The translations under genes were made by a program, and so were the position numbers. From positions 1 through 28,110 of the forward strand of contig SKWJ01000342.1 of the NCBI GenBank assembly GCA_007128995.1: DNA of 28,110 nt. Direction: 5' to 3'. This stretch comes from Paracoccaceae bacterium (lineage in GTDB: Bacteria; Pseudomonadota; Alphaproteobacteria; Rhodobacterales; Rhodobacteraceae). Positions 14,229 to 21,879 of the stretch are shown one piece after another (the stretch's first letter is position 1; each line of letters begins with the position of its first letter). The notes under the pieces were generated by a model. That model saw only the letters and a program-made list of their open reading frames with translations, was not told the origin of the DNA and made no database searches.

Positions 14229-15485
14229 TCAGCGCGCATACGGGTCTTTCAAGGCCGGAAGGACCCGGCCCGAACAGGGGCCGAAACCGATCTGGTACTC
14301 GTCAGCCATGGCCGCGCCGCGCAAGGTCACAGTGTCGCCATCTTCCAGAAAGCTGCGCGAGACGCCACCGATATCTATCGGTGTCTCACCGCCCCAGCTC
14401 AGCTCCAGAAGGCTGCCCCGGTTTCCGGCTTGCGGCCCCGAGATCGTGCCTGATCCGAGAAGATCGCCCACCCGCATGAGGCATCCGCTGGTCGTGTGAT
14501 GGGCAAGTTGCTGGGCAGCGGAATAATAAAGCTCTCGGGCATTGGTCCGCGAAATCGTAACAGGCGGCCTGCCTTCTGCTTCAAGAACGACGTCCAGCGC
14601 GATGTCGTAATGCATGGGGCCGCAATCCGCCAGATGAGGCAGAAGCGGCAGCACGCGCCTGGGCGCAGCCACGCGGAACGGCTCCAGCGCGGCCCGCATC
14701 ACGATCCAGGGGCTGAGCGTGGTCGCGGTGGATTTGGCCTGAAAGGGGCCAAGCGGCTGGTATTCCCAAGCCTGAATATCCCGTGCGGACCAGTCATTCA
14801 GCAAGACATAACCGAAGATCATGTCATCAGCTTCGGCAACCGTGATCGGCCCTTGGGATGGTTGACCGACGATCGCGCCCAGTTCCAGTTCAAGGTCAAA
14901 CCGGGCAGAGGGTGCAAAATGCGGCGTTTGCGTGTCTCGCCCCTTAAGCTGTCCCCAGGGACGCCGGATATCCGTGCCAGAGACAACGACCGACGATGCG
15001 CGCCCGTTATACCCGATCGGAATGTGCAGCCAGTTCGGCGGCAGCGCGTTTTCCGCGCCCCGGAACATGGTTCCGACATTGGTGGCATGATGCAGGCTTG
15101 CATAAAAATCCGTATACTCGGCCACTGAGAAAGGCAGGTGCAAGTCTGCTGCGTCCATCGGGTGCAGGAACGGCTCAACGCTGGCGCGCTCGGGGGCATC
15201 TGCTTGCAACAATGTCGTGAGTTGCGCGCGCAGGTCGCCCCAGGCGCGCGGGCCACAGGCCATCAGCGCATTCCAGGAGGGGGCTGCAAGCACCGGGCGA
15301 TCGGACAGCCGCAGCAGCCCTGCACTTTCAAGGCCGGTGGCGTCGAGGATCTGATCACCGATCGCGACACCGCAGCGCGCCCCATACCTGTTCGGGTGCG
15401 TGAAAACACCCAGCGGAAGGTTGTTGAGCGGGAAGGGGCAGCCGGGCGCGTTGGCAGCCGCGATCCAGGATCGTATCAGCGGCAT
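14229..15485 (-). CDS. fahA: Fumarylacetoacetase
   Basis: This 418-residue enzyme hydrolyses 4-fumarylacetoacetate to fumarate and acetoacetate, the last step of tyrosine/homogentisate breakdown. The residues of the mammalian active site are recognisable. Asp126 is in EYTDFY, the catalytic His pair is 132-133 in SLHHATNVG, and metal ligands Glu199 and Glu201 are in LELELGAIVG. Asp231 is in LLNDWSARDIQAWEY and Lys251 in GPFQAKS. The N-terminal SH3-like domain is present (about 1-115). Length matches the family. The start at 15485 is supported by GGAG six bases upstream; the longer open frame upstream is low-complexity Arg/Pro/Ala and is not part of the protein. A short ORF with a strong ribosome site overlaps its start. 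It forms part of the hmgA-fahA catabolic cluster. Confidence 0.95.
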   Translation of the reverse strand: MPLIRSWIAAANAPGCPFPLNNLPLGVFTHPNRYGARCGVAIGDQILDATGLESAGLLRLSDRPVLAAPSWNALMACGPRAWGDLRAQLTTLLQADAPERASVEPFLHPMDAADLHLPFSVAEYTDFYASLHHATNVGTMFRGAENALPPNWLHIPIGYNGRASSVVVSGTDIRRPWGQLKGRDTQTPHFAPSARFDLELELGAIVGQPSQGPITVAEADDMIFGYVLLNDWSARDIQAWEYQPLGPFQAKSTATTLSPWIVMRAALEPFRVAAPRRVLPLLPHLADCGPMHYDIALDVVLEAEGRPPVTISRTNARELYYSAAQQLAHHTTSGCLMRVGDLLGSGTISGPQAGNRGSLLELSWGGETPIDIGGVSRSFLEDGDTVTLRGAAMADEYQIGFGPCSGRVLPALKDPYAR

Positions 15486-15577
15486 CGCGGGCTCCGCAGG
15501 GCGGCGGGGCGGCGCGGGGGTGACGCAACCCGGACCCGGCAGGCGGCCGGGACGCGCTGATCGGTGATGTGCTGCAT
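15476..15577 (-). CDS. Possible 33-residue leader peptide overlapping fahA
   Basis: ATG 15577 is preceded by GGGGGAGGACTCGATC, one of the strongest ribosome sites in the window. The short frame encodes an Arg/Pro/Ala-rich peptide (starting MQHITDQRVPAACRVRVAS) and stops at 15476, overlapping the fahA start by 10 bases. This geometry suits a translated leader that couples or attenuates fahA expression. It has no recognised family and could be chance, but the ribosome site would otherwise have no purpose. No other gene uses it. Confidence 0.35.
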   Translation of the reverse strand: MQHITDQRVPAACRVRVASPPRRPAALRSPRCR

Positions 15578-15875
15578 GATCGAGTCCTCCCCCTTGGCCC
15601 GCAGGATAGGCAAACCGCAGCCGAGCGCAAGACCTGGGCGCAAGGCCCGCGGCAGGGGCGGGGTGGCGCAACTTCCGCACACCCGGCAAGGTATTGATAT
15701 GGCAAGGTCACCGGACGGCGTTAACCGGATTGAAACTTTTGGCCGGGGCGATCTGCCAAGCCTGATCCCGTGTCGGCGCCGATCTGGCCACAGCTTGACT
15801 GCCGTGTTTCTTGCGCCGCGATGGAACGCTCCAAGCGCCGGGTCCCGTCTCCAGACGTGCAGCCCTGCTGTCTGG
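15578..15875. other. Spacer between DUF2383 gene and fahA leader
   Basis: These 298 bp are GC-rich and carry no recognisable gene. They probably contain the promoter of the fahA-MBL-hydroxylase-DUF2783 operon (minus strand), but no clear -35/-10 pair or symmetric operator could be picked out. Confidence 0.35.
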
Positions 15876-16328
15876 TCAGGCCGGGGTCGCCATCAGTGCG
15901 TCGATCTTGCCGATGTTGGCCAAAACCCCGTTGCGCTGCGTCTTGACCGCCTTGACCTCGGCAGGTTTGAACGCGTCGCCACCGATTTCGGTTTCGCGCA
16001 GCGTGTCGTCATAGGCCTCAAGCAGCCGCTTCTCGCCATCGCGCAGGCCGGGAAGCAGGCTTTCTTCATCGGCCGTGACAAGAAACCGGGCATTCAGCAC
16101 GAATTTGTGCACAAGGCTCATGTAAGAACCATCGGCATCCGGGCGTTCGCCGCGCGCAAGCAGCAGGCCAGCGATGTCATGCGCGTGAGTCATATGTGTG
16201 CGCTTCAGGTCCGTGCAAAGCGCGCCAACCTGGTCGCGTTTGGCAATGTCGGCGGCCTCATCATAACCTTTGACGGCGTCCACAACGGTCGTATGCAATT
16301 TCGAGAGTATTTCAATCGGGCTTGGCAT
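15876..16328 (-). CDS. DUF2383 family four-helix-bundle protein
   Basis: This 150-residue helical protein (starting MPSPIEILSKLHTTVVDAVKGYDEAADIA) matches the DUF2383 / PA2169-like ferritin-like family. The members are small helical bundles with conserved acidic and His residues and unknown biochemical role, often stress-associated. Visible candidates for metal binding are in KRTHMTHAHDIAGLL and the acidic TADEESLLPGLRDGE segment. The ATG at 16328 has an excellent ribosome site (AGGAGC, spacing 6). Its start codon overlaps the TAA of an upstream small frame in the sequence TAATG, suggesting translational coupling. It lies between hmgA and fahA, but nothing in it points to homogentisate metabolism, so it may be an insertion into the cluster with a separate function. 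Confidence 0.8.
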   Translation of the reverse strand: MPSPIEILSKLHTTVVDAVKGYDEAADIAKRDQVGALCTDLKRTHMTHAHDIAGLLLARGERPDADGSYMSLVHKFVLNARFLVTADEESLLPGLRDGEKRLLEAYDDTLRETEIGGDAFKPAEVKAVKTQRNGVLANIGKIDALMATPA

Positions 16329-16507
16329 TATATGCTCCTGTCGCATCGGATGGGTATGACGGGAAACGAGGAAAGACAGGTTTGGGTTCCATGACCGGTG
16401 TCTGTGCGCCTGTGCTGCATCTGCGCGCACCCGCTTCCGCGCAGGCCGGGGCCGGGGCCAAAAGCAAGGGTAGCGGCCAGCGCGACCGGCTTGAGGGAAT
16501 GGGACAT
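16312..16507 (-). pseudogene. Possible frameshifted gene for a small exported peptide upstream of DUF2383
   Basis: ATG 16507 has CGGAG eight bases upstream and begins MSHSLKPVALAATLAF, like the start of a signal peptide. In this frame the sequence then becomes unprotein-like and ends in TAA at 16328. One base over, the other frame reads LLLAPAPACAEAGARRCSTGAQ and continues to a stop at 16312, which is a good hydrophobic core, an AxA cleavage site and a Pro-rich tail. Joining the two near 16460 gives a small secreted or periplasmic protein of about 65 residues. Either the gene is broken by a single-base change, or the sequence has an error there, or the short frame is the real one and only serves to couple translation of DUF2383. 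Confidence 0.3.
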
Positions 16508-16836
16508 TGATGAAACTCCGAATATGTTAAAAAAAATTCGGGATACCCAACGGACCCTCCGCTGATCAAGATCAAAGGTGTCGGCACCACGGATCGACAA
16601 TTTGATAACTTATGGTTACCAGGTGCCCTCAAAACGCCCATGCGGCTGGATGTCTGGCCGCATCAGCGCGCGTGCAGATAGCCGAACTGCGCTTCGCCAT
16701 GGTCCATGATATCTTCCATCAGCGGGGCGAAGACGGTGGGTCTGCGGGGCTTGGGTCATGGCAGGGTCCTGCGGTCGGGGCAGATGGCAGGATGCCTGGT
16801 GCAGGTAAAGATTTCGCAGATGGGCCGCGCGCGGGG
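16508..16836. other. Spacer downstream of hmgA
   Basis: This 329-bp spacer probably contains the end of the hmgA transcript and a promoter for the DUF2383 unit. AT-rich sequence TTAAAAAAAATTC at 16527-16539 suits a promoter region. On the minus strand, around 16670-16760, a short frame reads TVFAPLMEDIMDHGEAQF before its stop. It looks protein-like but has no start with a ribosome site, so it may be a gene remnant. No clear terminator was seen. Confidence 0.35.
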
Positions 16837-18198
16837 TTATTTCAGCCCCGGCGTGCCATCGAATTTTTTCTCGATCCCATCCCAGCAATCGACATAGTCG
16901 TCCTGCAGCGGCGCCTCGCGCGCTGCAAACTCTGTCAGATGCTGCGGGAACCGGGTTTCGAACATGAAGGACATGGTATTGTCCAGTTTTTCGGCCTTCA
17001 GATCGGCGTTGGATGCGCCTTCAAACGCATTGCGATCCGGCCCATGGGGCAACATCATGTTGTGAAGCGACATGCCGCCGGGAACGAATCCTTTCGGTTT
17101 CGCATCATACTGGCCATAGATATTGCCCATCAGTTCCGACATGATGTTCTTGTGATACCACGGCGGGCGGAAGGTGTCCTCGGCCACCATCCAGCGTTCA
17201 CGGAACAGCACGAAATCGATATTTGCCGTACCGGGAACGCCAGAGGCGGCGGTCAGCACTGTGAAGATCGAGGGGTCGGGGTGGTCAAACAGGATTGCGC
17301 CGACCGGGCAATAGCTGCGCAGGTCATATTTTACTGGTGCATAATTCCCATGCCAGGCCACCACATCCAAAGGCGAATGGCCGATCTCACACATATGGAA
17401 CTGACCACACCATTTGATGGTCAGGGTTGAGGGTGCCTCGTGATCCTCGAATGCAGCAACAGGTGTCTTGAAGTCGCGGCGATTGGCCATGCAGTTTGCG
17501 CCAATCGGGCCGCGCCCCGGCAATTCGAATTTCTGACCATAGTTTTCACAGACGAACCCGCGCGCCGGCCCCTCGAGCACTTCGACACGATAGACAAGCC
17601 CGCGCGGGAGGATCGCGATCTCCTTGGGTTCCAGATCAATGACGCCCAGTTCCGTGCAGAAGCGCAACCGGCCTTCCTGCGGCACCACCAGCAATTCACT
17701 GTCAGCCGAATAGAAATAGGCATCTTTCATGGAGTCGGTGACCAGATAGATATGACTGGCCATGCCCACCTGAGTATTCACATCGCCGGCCGTCGTCATC
17801 GTGCGCATGCCTGTCAGCCATGTCAGCCGCTGATCTGTATGGGGCACCGGGTCCCAACGGTATTGGCCAAGGCTGATCACATCTGGCACAATGCAGGGCG
17901 CGCTTTTCCAGTAGGGCAGATCGACCCGCGCATAGCGCCCCGAATGTTTGACCGATGGCCGGATGCGGTAGCACCATGTACGCTCGTTCTGATGGCTGGG
18001 GGCCGTGAAGGCCGTGCCTGAGAGCTGTTCGCCATAAAGCCCGTAATTGCATTTCTGAGGCGAGTTCATTCCCTGCGGCAGCGCACCGGGCAAGGCTTCG
18101 GTTTCAAAGTCATTGCCGAAGCCGGGCATGTAGCCTTCATGCGGGCCAGCCTGAGACGGCGCACGAACCATTCCCTGCGGCAAGTCATGGCGTGTCAT
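16837..18198 (-). CDS. hmgA: Homogentisate 1,2-dioxygenase
   Basis: This 453-residue enzyme opens the ring of homogentisate to maleylacetoacetate with Fe(II) and O2, the central step of tyrosine and phenylacetate-type catabolism. The N-terminus [20 protein letters not shown] is a family signature. The iron ligands are His349 in PPWYHKN, Glu355 in MSELMG and His385 in MLPHGPD. The active-site His306 in [13 protein letters not shown] is also present. Length matches the family (about 430-450). ATG 18198 follows AGGGGG at five bases. A palindrome 40 bp upstream of the start is a likely operator. It is followed, after a spacer, by the DUF2383 gene and then fahA. Maleylacetoacetate isomerase, which normally works between HmgA and FahA, is not in this window. 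Confidence 0.96.
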   Translation of the reverse strand: MTRHDLPQGMVRAPSQAGPHEGYMPGFGNDFETEALPGALPQGMNSPQKCNYGLYGEQLSGTAFTAPSHQNERTWCYRIRPSVKHSGRYARVDLPYWKSAPCIVPDVISLGQYRWDPVPHTDQRLTWLTGMRTMTTAGDVNTQVGMASHIYLVTDSMKDAYFYSADSELLVVPQEGRLRFCTELGVIDLEPKEIAILPRGLVYRVEVLEGPARGFVCENYGQKFELPGRGPIGANCMANRRDFKTPVAAFEDHEAPSTLTIKWCGQFHMCEIGHSPLDVVAWHGNYAPVKYDLRSYCPVGAILFDHPDPSIFTVLTAASGVPGTANIDFVLFRERWMVAEDTFRPPWYHKNIMSELMGNIYGQYDAKPKGFVPGGMSLHNMMLPHGPDRNAFEGASNADLKAEKLDNTMSFMFETRFPQHLTEFAAREAPLQDDYVDCWDGIEKKFDGTPGLK

Positions 18199-18237
18199 GG
18201 CAACCCCCTGTCATACATACATGCCCCGATGTTATTG

Positions 18238-18251
18238 GTTGCACTTGCAAC
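18238..18251. promoter_or_regulatory. Palindromic operator candidate upstream of hmgA
   Basis: GTTGCACTTGCAAC is a 6-bp perfect inverted repeat (GTTGCA / TGCAAC) around CT, lying 40 bp upstream of the hmgA start. Its length and symmetry suit a MarR- or IclR-like regulator of aromatic catabolism. A tandem ATGTATGTATG tract follows on the minus strand between it and the ribosome site. The cognate regulator is not evident in the window. Confidence 0.45.
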
Positions 18252-18339
18252 GATGTCAAGAATATCCTGCGCGTTCGGCCCGTTCCGGCGCGCTGATTGC
18301 CAGCCATTGACAAAGCCGTGCCCAGCGCCGCCAGCAAGT

Positions 18340-18377
18340 GGAAAAGGCGCAGCGGTTGGCCTTGCGAGAGGCTGCGC
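18340..18377 (-). terminator. Hairpin downstream of lolA, possible terminator
   Basis: Read on the minus strand, GCGCAGC (18377-18371) pairs perfectly with GCTGCGC (18353-18347) and is followed by CTTTTCC. It begins 28 bp after the lolA stop. The 17-base loop is long and the T-run short, so it would be a modest intrinsic terminator separating lolA from hmgA. Confidence 0.35.
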
Positions 18378-18405
18378 ACGCGCCCTGCCTGACGCAACGC
18401 CAGTT

Positions 18406-19011
18406 CTAGCGCTGGCGCGCCTCGGCTTCGGCTGTGATATTGAACAGACGCGCGGACAGGCTGCCCCCGAACTGCATGTTCCCCAGAATCACCGTGGTTT
18501 CAGCGCCAGAATCATCGCGGATCACCCATTGCCGCAACTCTGTCGGATTGGCTGAAAAGACAAGCCGGATAGAGCCATATTGCGGGTTCTCGGGGTCTTG
18601 CGCGACAACAGTGGTCGTGGACCCGTCGGAACTGTGACCGACAACCATTCTTCGGTTCTCGAAATCCACGTTCTGTTCCAGGATCAGGTTCAGGGGCGTC
18701 TGGCGCAACGGGTACTGGTTCGGTCCGGTATTCGACCGACTGTCGAAAATCGCCACCTGCCCGCCGCCCGCCATCACAAGCGACGCTTCTGGCGGATCGT
18801 ATTCGAACCGGACGCGGCCGGGACGGCGGATGAACACGCGCCCTGTCGACAGGCTGCCATCGGGATTGACTTGGGTGAATTCACCCTCCGCCGTTTGAAA
18901 GCCGTTGAAATACCGCGAAATCTCGGCAAGCGGAATCGCTTGGGCAAAGGCGGGCCGTGCCAGCGCCAGCGCGGGAAGGGCAAGAAGAAGGGAGCGACGC
19001 GAAATATCCAT
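18406..19011 (-). CDS. lolA: Outer-membrane lipoprotein carrier protein LolA
   Basis: This 201-residue periplasmic chaperone ferries lipoproteins from the inner-membrane LolCDE complex to the outer membrane. The N-terminus MDISRRSLLLALPALALARPAFAQA is a signal peptide; the SRR start is slightly Tat-like although LolA is normally Sec-exported. The mature part follows the family pattern: FQTAEGEFTQVNPDGSLSTGRVFIRRPGRVRFEYDPP (read as consecutive strands), then FDSRSN, the LPL-type segment QYPLRQTPLNLIL and the C-terminal strand region. ATG 19011 is chosen because it gives a clean signal peptide, although the ribosome site is weak. The gene is unrelated in function to its catabolic neighbours and is probably an independent housekeeping unit. 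Confidence 0.88.
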   Translation of the reverse strand: MDISRRSLLLALPALALARPAFAQAIPLAEISRYFNGFQTAEGEFTQVNPDGSLSTGRVFIRRPGRVRFEYDPPEASLVMAGGGQVAIFDSRSNTGPNQYPLRQTPLNLILEQNVDFENRRMVVGHSSDGSTTTVVAQDPENPQYGSIRLVFSANPTELRQWVIRDDSGAETTVILGNMQFGGSLSARLFNITAEAEARQR

Positions 19012-19105
19012 GTCGTTCACATAACGCAATTCTGCGCCAGCGAAAGGCACGTTTTGCTCACACAGGGCGCACAAAGCAGAGAGTTGCCGATCGCGCGAAG
19101 AGGGA

Positions 19106-20182
19106 TCAGTCCGGAGCGGGGGCCGGAAAGACGCGGCCATCAAACAGTTTGCGCGCTGTACGCTGCGTCCCTGCGCGCAGTACCTTGCCATCAGCGCCTG
19201 TTTCCACACGGATCCCGACGGCCCCGGTCGGATGCTCGATCAGGTAGCGGCCATCTTCGGGGCGCTGCGCCACCCCTTCGGCAACGCTGCCCGGCAAGGC
19301 GCAGGCAGTTGCAACCGACACGGCCGCAAACACCCCGATCGAACTGTGGCATTGATACGGAATGAAGCTGCGCGTGCTGATTGCACCGCCCGCCACCGGG
19401 GCGGACAGAAGCGTCATCTTGGGCACGGATTTGCGTGTCACATCGCCCAAACCCATCGCTGGGCCAAGGGCAAGCCGGAGACGTTCCAGCCGCGCCTTCA
19501 GGGCCTGATTGGCTTCCAGCTCTGCGCAGCTCTCCTGTCCGGTCAATCCAAGATCGGAAGCCCGCAGCAGCACGACAGGCATGCCGTTGTCGATACAGCT
19601 TACCTCCAGCCCGTCAAGCGTATCGCGCACCGCCCCTGTCGGCAGCAATTCCCCGCAGACAGAGCCTGCCAGTGTGTCGAACAACAGCGTCACCGGCGCA
19701 TGCCGACCCGGAACGCCGTCAATTGACGCCTGCCCCGCATAGCACACGCGCCCGCCCGGCGTCTGGATCTCTGCGACGGCCACTTCGCCAGTATTGACCA
19801 TATGAATGCGGATGCGGGTGGTGTTCCCGCCCACAGCGACCAAGCCGCGTTCCAGCGCGGCGGGGCCGACACCGGCAAGAAGATTTCCGCAAGTCTGGGC
19901 ATCCGATACCACCGCCTGATCGACATAGACCTGAAGGAACAGGTAGTCGATATCGGCATCACTGCGAGTTGACGGCGACAGGATTGCCACCTTGGAACAC
20001 AGCGGCGTGCCACCGCCGATCCCGTCAATCTGGCGCGGGTCCGGGCTGCCCATGACGCGCAGCAGCAAACTGTCGCGCGCGCCCGGATCTGACGGCAGAT
20101 CCCGCGCGAGGAAATACGCCCCTTTTGATGTGCCGCCGCGCATCCAGAGACAGGCTATCCCATCGGTGAAAGGGTCGGTCAT
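19106..20182 (-). CDS. galD: PrpF-family 4-oxalomesaconate tautomerase
   Basis: This 358-residue protein belongs to the PrpF/AcnD-accessory isomerase family. It shows the N-terminal MRGGTSKGAYF (14-24), the IDGIGGGTPLCSK segment, the CGNLLAGVGPAALE motif with a conserved Cys, and the C-terminal YQCHSSIGVFAAVS. In the gallate and protocatechuate 4,5-cleavage pathways this enzyme interconverts keto and enol forms of 4-oxalomesaconate. That assignment is favoured over methylaconitate isomerase (prpF) because it lies directly after an RraA-like aldolase, in an operon with a PIG-L-type hydratase. ATG 20182 lies 26 bp after the aldolase stop. No prpB/C/D genes are nearby. It acts in the cytoplasm and needs no cofactor in characterised members. 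Confidence 0.85.
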   Translation of the reverse strand: MTDPFTDGIACLWMRGGTSKGAYFLARDLPSDPGARDSLLLRVMGSPDPRQIDGIGGGTPLCSKVAILSPSTRSDADIDYLFLQVYVDQAVVSDAQTCGNLLAGVGPAALERGLVAVGGNTTRIRIHMVNTGEVAVAEIQTPGGRVCYAGQASIDGVPGRHAPVTLLFDTLAGSVCGELLPTGAVRDTLDGLEVSCIDNGMPVVLLRASDLGLTGQESCAELEANQALKARLERLRLALGPAMGLGDVTRKSVPKMTLLSAPVAGGAISTRSFIPYQCHSSIGVFAAVSVATACALPGSVAEGVAQRPEDGRYLIEHPTGAVGIRVETGADGKVLRAGTQRTARKLFDGRVFPAPAPD

Positions 20183-20208
20183 GCCTGTATCCCGCTTCTG
20201 ATTGCTGT

Positions 20209-20880
20209 TCAGATATACCTCAGGCCCTTGGCGTTCAGGCGTGCGCGCATGTCATACATATCAAGGCCGAGTTCGCCTTTGGCCAGACGCGCGCGTTTGA
20301 CCTGTTCCTGCGCAAGCCGCACCCTTGCCTTTTCAGCCACATCAGCGGCATCGGCACGCCGCACCACCACCACGCCATCATCATCAGCGCAGATCACATC
20401 GCCGGGCGCGATTGACTGGCCAGCACAGATGATCGGCACATTCACCGAACCAAGCGTTTCCTTCACCGTGCCCTGTGCGCTGATCGCCTTTGACCAGACA
20501 GGAAACTGCATCGCCTGAAGTTCGGCGACATCGCGGACGCCTGCCTCGATCACCAGACCACGGGCACCGCGGGCCAGTGCAGAGGTGGCCAGCAAATCCC
20601 CGAAATAGCCGTCTTCACAAGGGCTGGTTGGGGCCAGAACAAGGATATCCCCGGGCTGCACCTGTTCGATGGCGACATGCAGCATCCAGTTATCGCCCGG
20701 CGGCGCACTGATGGTAATCGCCGAACCTGCAACCTGCGCCCCCCGCCAGACAGGGCGCAGCAGGGTGCCAAGGCACCCTGTCCGGCCCTGCGCCTCGTGC
20801 ACGGTGGCAACACCGGCGCGGCCCAGTGTGTCGATCACCTCGGGGTCGGCGCGCCTCACATTCTGAACCACCACAGCCAT
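20209..20880 (-). CDS. galC: 4-carboxy-4-hydroxy-2-oxoadipate aldolase (RraA-like)
   Basis: This 223-residue class II (metal-dependent) aldolase splits 4-carboxy-4-hydroxy-2-oxoadipate to pyruvate and oxaloacetate at the end of the 4,5-cleavage route. The family motifs are present: the phosphate/pyruvate loop region [39 protein letters not shown] with Arg116-Asp117, and the ADDDGVVVV strand. The Arg-Asp pair distinguishes active LigK/ProA-type aldolases from plain RraA RNase E inhibitors. The start at 20880 follows AAGGGGTGAG, only 3 bp after the dioxygenase stop, so the two are coupled. The product galD follows at 26 bp. An alternative name is ligK/proA. Confidence 0.88.
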   Translation of the reverse strand: MAVVVQNVRRADPEVIDTLGRAGVATVHEAQGRTGCLGTLLRPVWRGAQVAGSAITISAPPGDNWMLHVAIEQVQPGDILVLAPTSPCEDGYFGDLLATSALARGARGLVIEAGVRDVAELQAMQFPVWSKAISAQGTVKETLGSVNVPIICAGQSIAPGDVICADDDGVVVVRRADAADVAEKARVRLAQEQVKRARLAKGELGLDMYDMRARLNAKGLRYI

Positions 20881-20883
20881 ATC

Positions 20884-21849
20884 TCACCCCTTGTCTATCG
20901 GCGGCGTGCCATGCGTGTGAAATGTCTCGATGGTCTTCAAGCCCCAGGCCTGCCCCTTGCGCCGCTCTGCCTCGGTCCAGCAGACAGGTTCCCAGTCGGG
21001 TGCAAGGATCAGCCTTGCCCCGGCATTGGCCAGCTCGACCCGATTTCCGGCCGGTTCCCAGACATACAGAAAGAATGTGCCCTGAATGGCGTGTTTGTGC
21101 GGTCCTTGCTCGATATGGACACCGTTTTGCAAGAAGATATCGGCGGCCCGCAGGATGTCTTCGCGCTGATCGGTGGCATAGGTGACATGATGCAGCCGCC
21201 CCTTGCCGCCGCCATGTTCTTCGGTGCAGGCCAGATCATAACTCTTGTTGTTGATGGTGAACCAGCACCCGCCCAGACGGCCATTGTCCAGCTGGATATA
21301 TTCCGTCACCCGTGCGCCAAGGCAGACTTCCATGAAGCGGCGAAATTCGGTGACATCATCCGCGAGCAGGTTCAGGTGGTCCAGTCGCCGTGGCGCGGCC
21401 CCGGTGAAGGCGCTGGCGGTGTTTTTCAGGGCAGGCCGCTCGGCACCTTCAGGCGCGGCGCGGCGCGTGTCATAATATATCTCGAAGATATGGCCGAACG
21501 GATCCTCGAACCGGAAGGCAGGCCCGTGCGACGGGTCGTCATCGCTCCAGCCATGCGCCCGGAAGCCCGACGCCTCGATGATCGCGACGCGCCGCGCGAG
21601 GGCTTCGGGGCTGGTCGCGCGGTAACCGATATGGCCAACACCGGTCGTCGCGGCGCGGGTGAGTTTCAGCGAGCAATATTCATAATCATCCCAGGCGCGC
21701 AGATAGGCACTGTCGCCGGACTGTTCTGACAGTTTCAGCCCATAGACGCGGGTGAAAAACTCCAGACTGTCTTCGAACCGGTCTGTCAGCATCTCAACAT
21801 GGCCAAGATGGGCGATATCGAAGGCGGGATGGTGTGACGTGTCTGTCAA
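20884..21849 (-). CDS. Type I (VOC) extradiol ring-cleavage dioxygenase
   Basis: This 321-residue protein has two paired VOC modules (about 11-130 and 155-280), as in catechol 2,3-dioxygenase. The C-terminal module carries the iron ligands: His158 in RLDHLNL, His220 or His221 in RLHHVTY and Glu272 in NRVEL, spaced as in the catechol enzyme. The N-terminal module is the ligand-poor structural copy. It should therefore cleave a catecholic acid meta to the hydroxyls using Fe(II) and O2. Its place in the galB-galC-galD operon suggests it supplies the ring-cleaved product for that pathway, a task done elsewhere by unrelated type II enzymes (LigAB, GalA). The substrate is inferred. The TTG start at 21849 follows GAGAGAGAGG. 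It lies 30 bp after galB. Confidence 0.85.
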   Translation of the reverse strand: MTDTSHHPAFDIAHLGHVEMLTDRFEDSLEFFTRVYGLKLSEQSGDSAYLRAWDDYEYCSLKLTRAATTGVGHIGYRATSPEALARRVAIIEASGFRAHGWSDDDPSHGPAFRFEDPFGHIFEIYYDTRRAAPEGAERPALKNTASAFTGAAPRRLDHLNLLADDVTEFRRFMEVCLGARVTEYIQLDNGRLGGCWFTINNKSYDLACTEEHGGGKGRLHHVTYATDQREDILRAADIFLQNGVHIEQGPHKHAIQGTFFLYVWEPAGNRVELANAGARLILAPDWEPVCWTEAERRKGQAWGLKTIETFHTHGTPPIDKG

Positions 21850-21879
21850 GCGAGGGCCTCTCTCTCGGTTTCGCGCGCC

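Noticed and set aside
15564..16394. A 276-codon plus-strand frame over the DUF2383 gene
   Set aside because: Antisense to DUF2383, which has a far better ribosome site and family match.
18185..18397. A 70-codon minus-strand frame between lolA and hmgA
   Set aside because: Runs through the hmgA operator and ribosome site region; no motif.
19012..19209. N-terminal extension of LolA by 66 residues
   Set aside because: It would bury the signal peptide at 19011 and has Cys/Arg-rich random composition.
20677..21729. A 350-codon plus-strand frame opposite the dioxygenase and aldolase
   Set aside because: It crosses two real minus-strand genes with intact active-site motifs and has no domain of its own.
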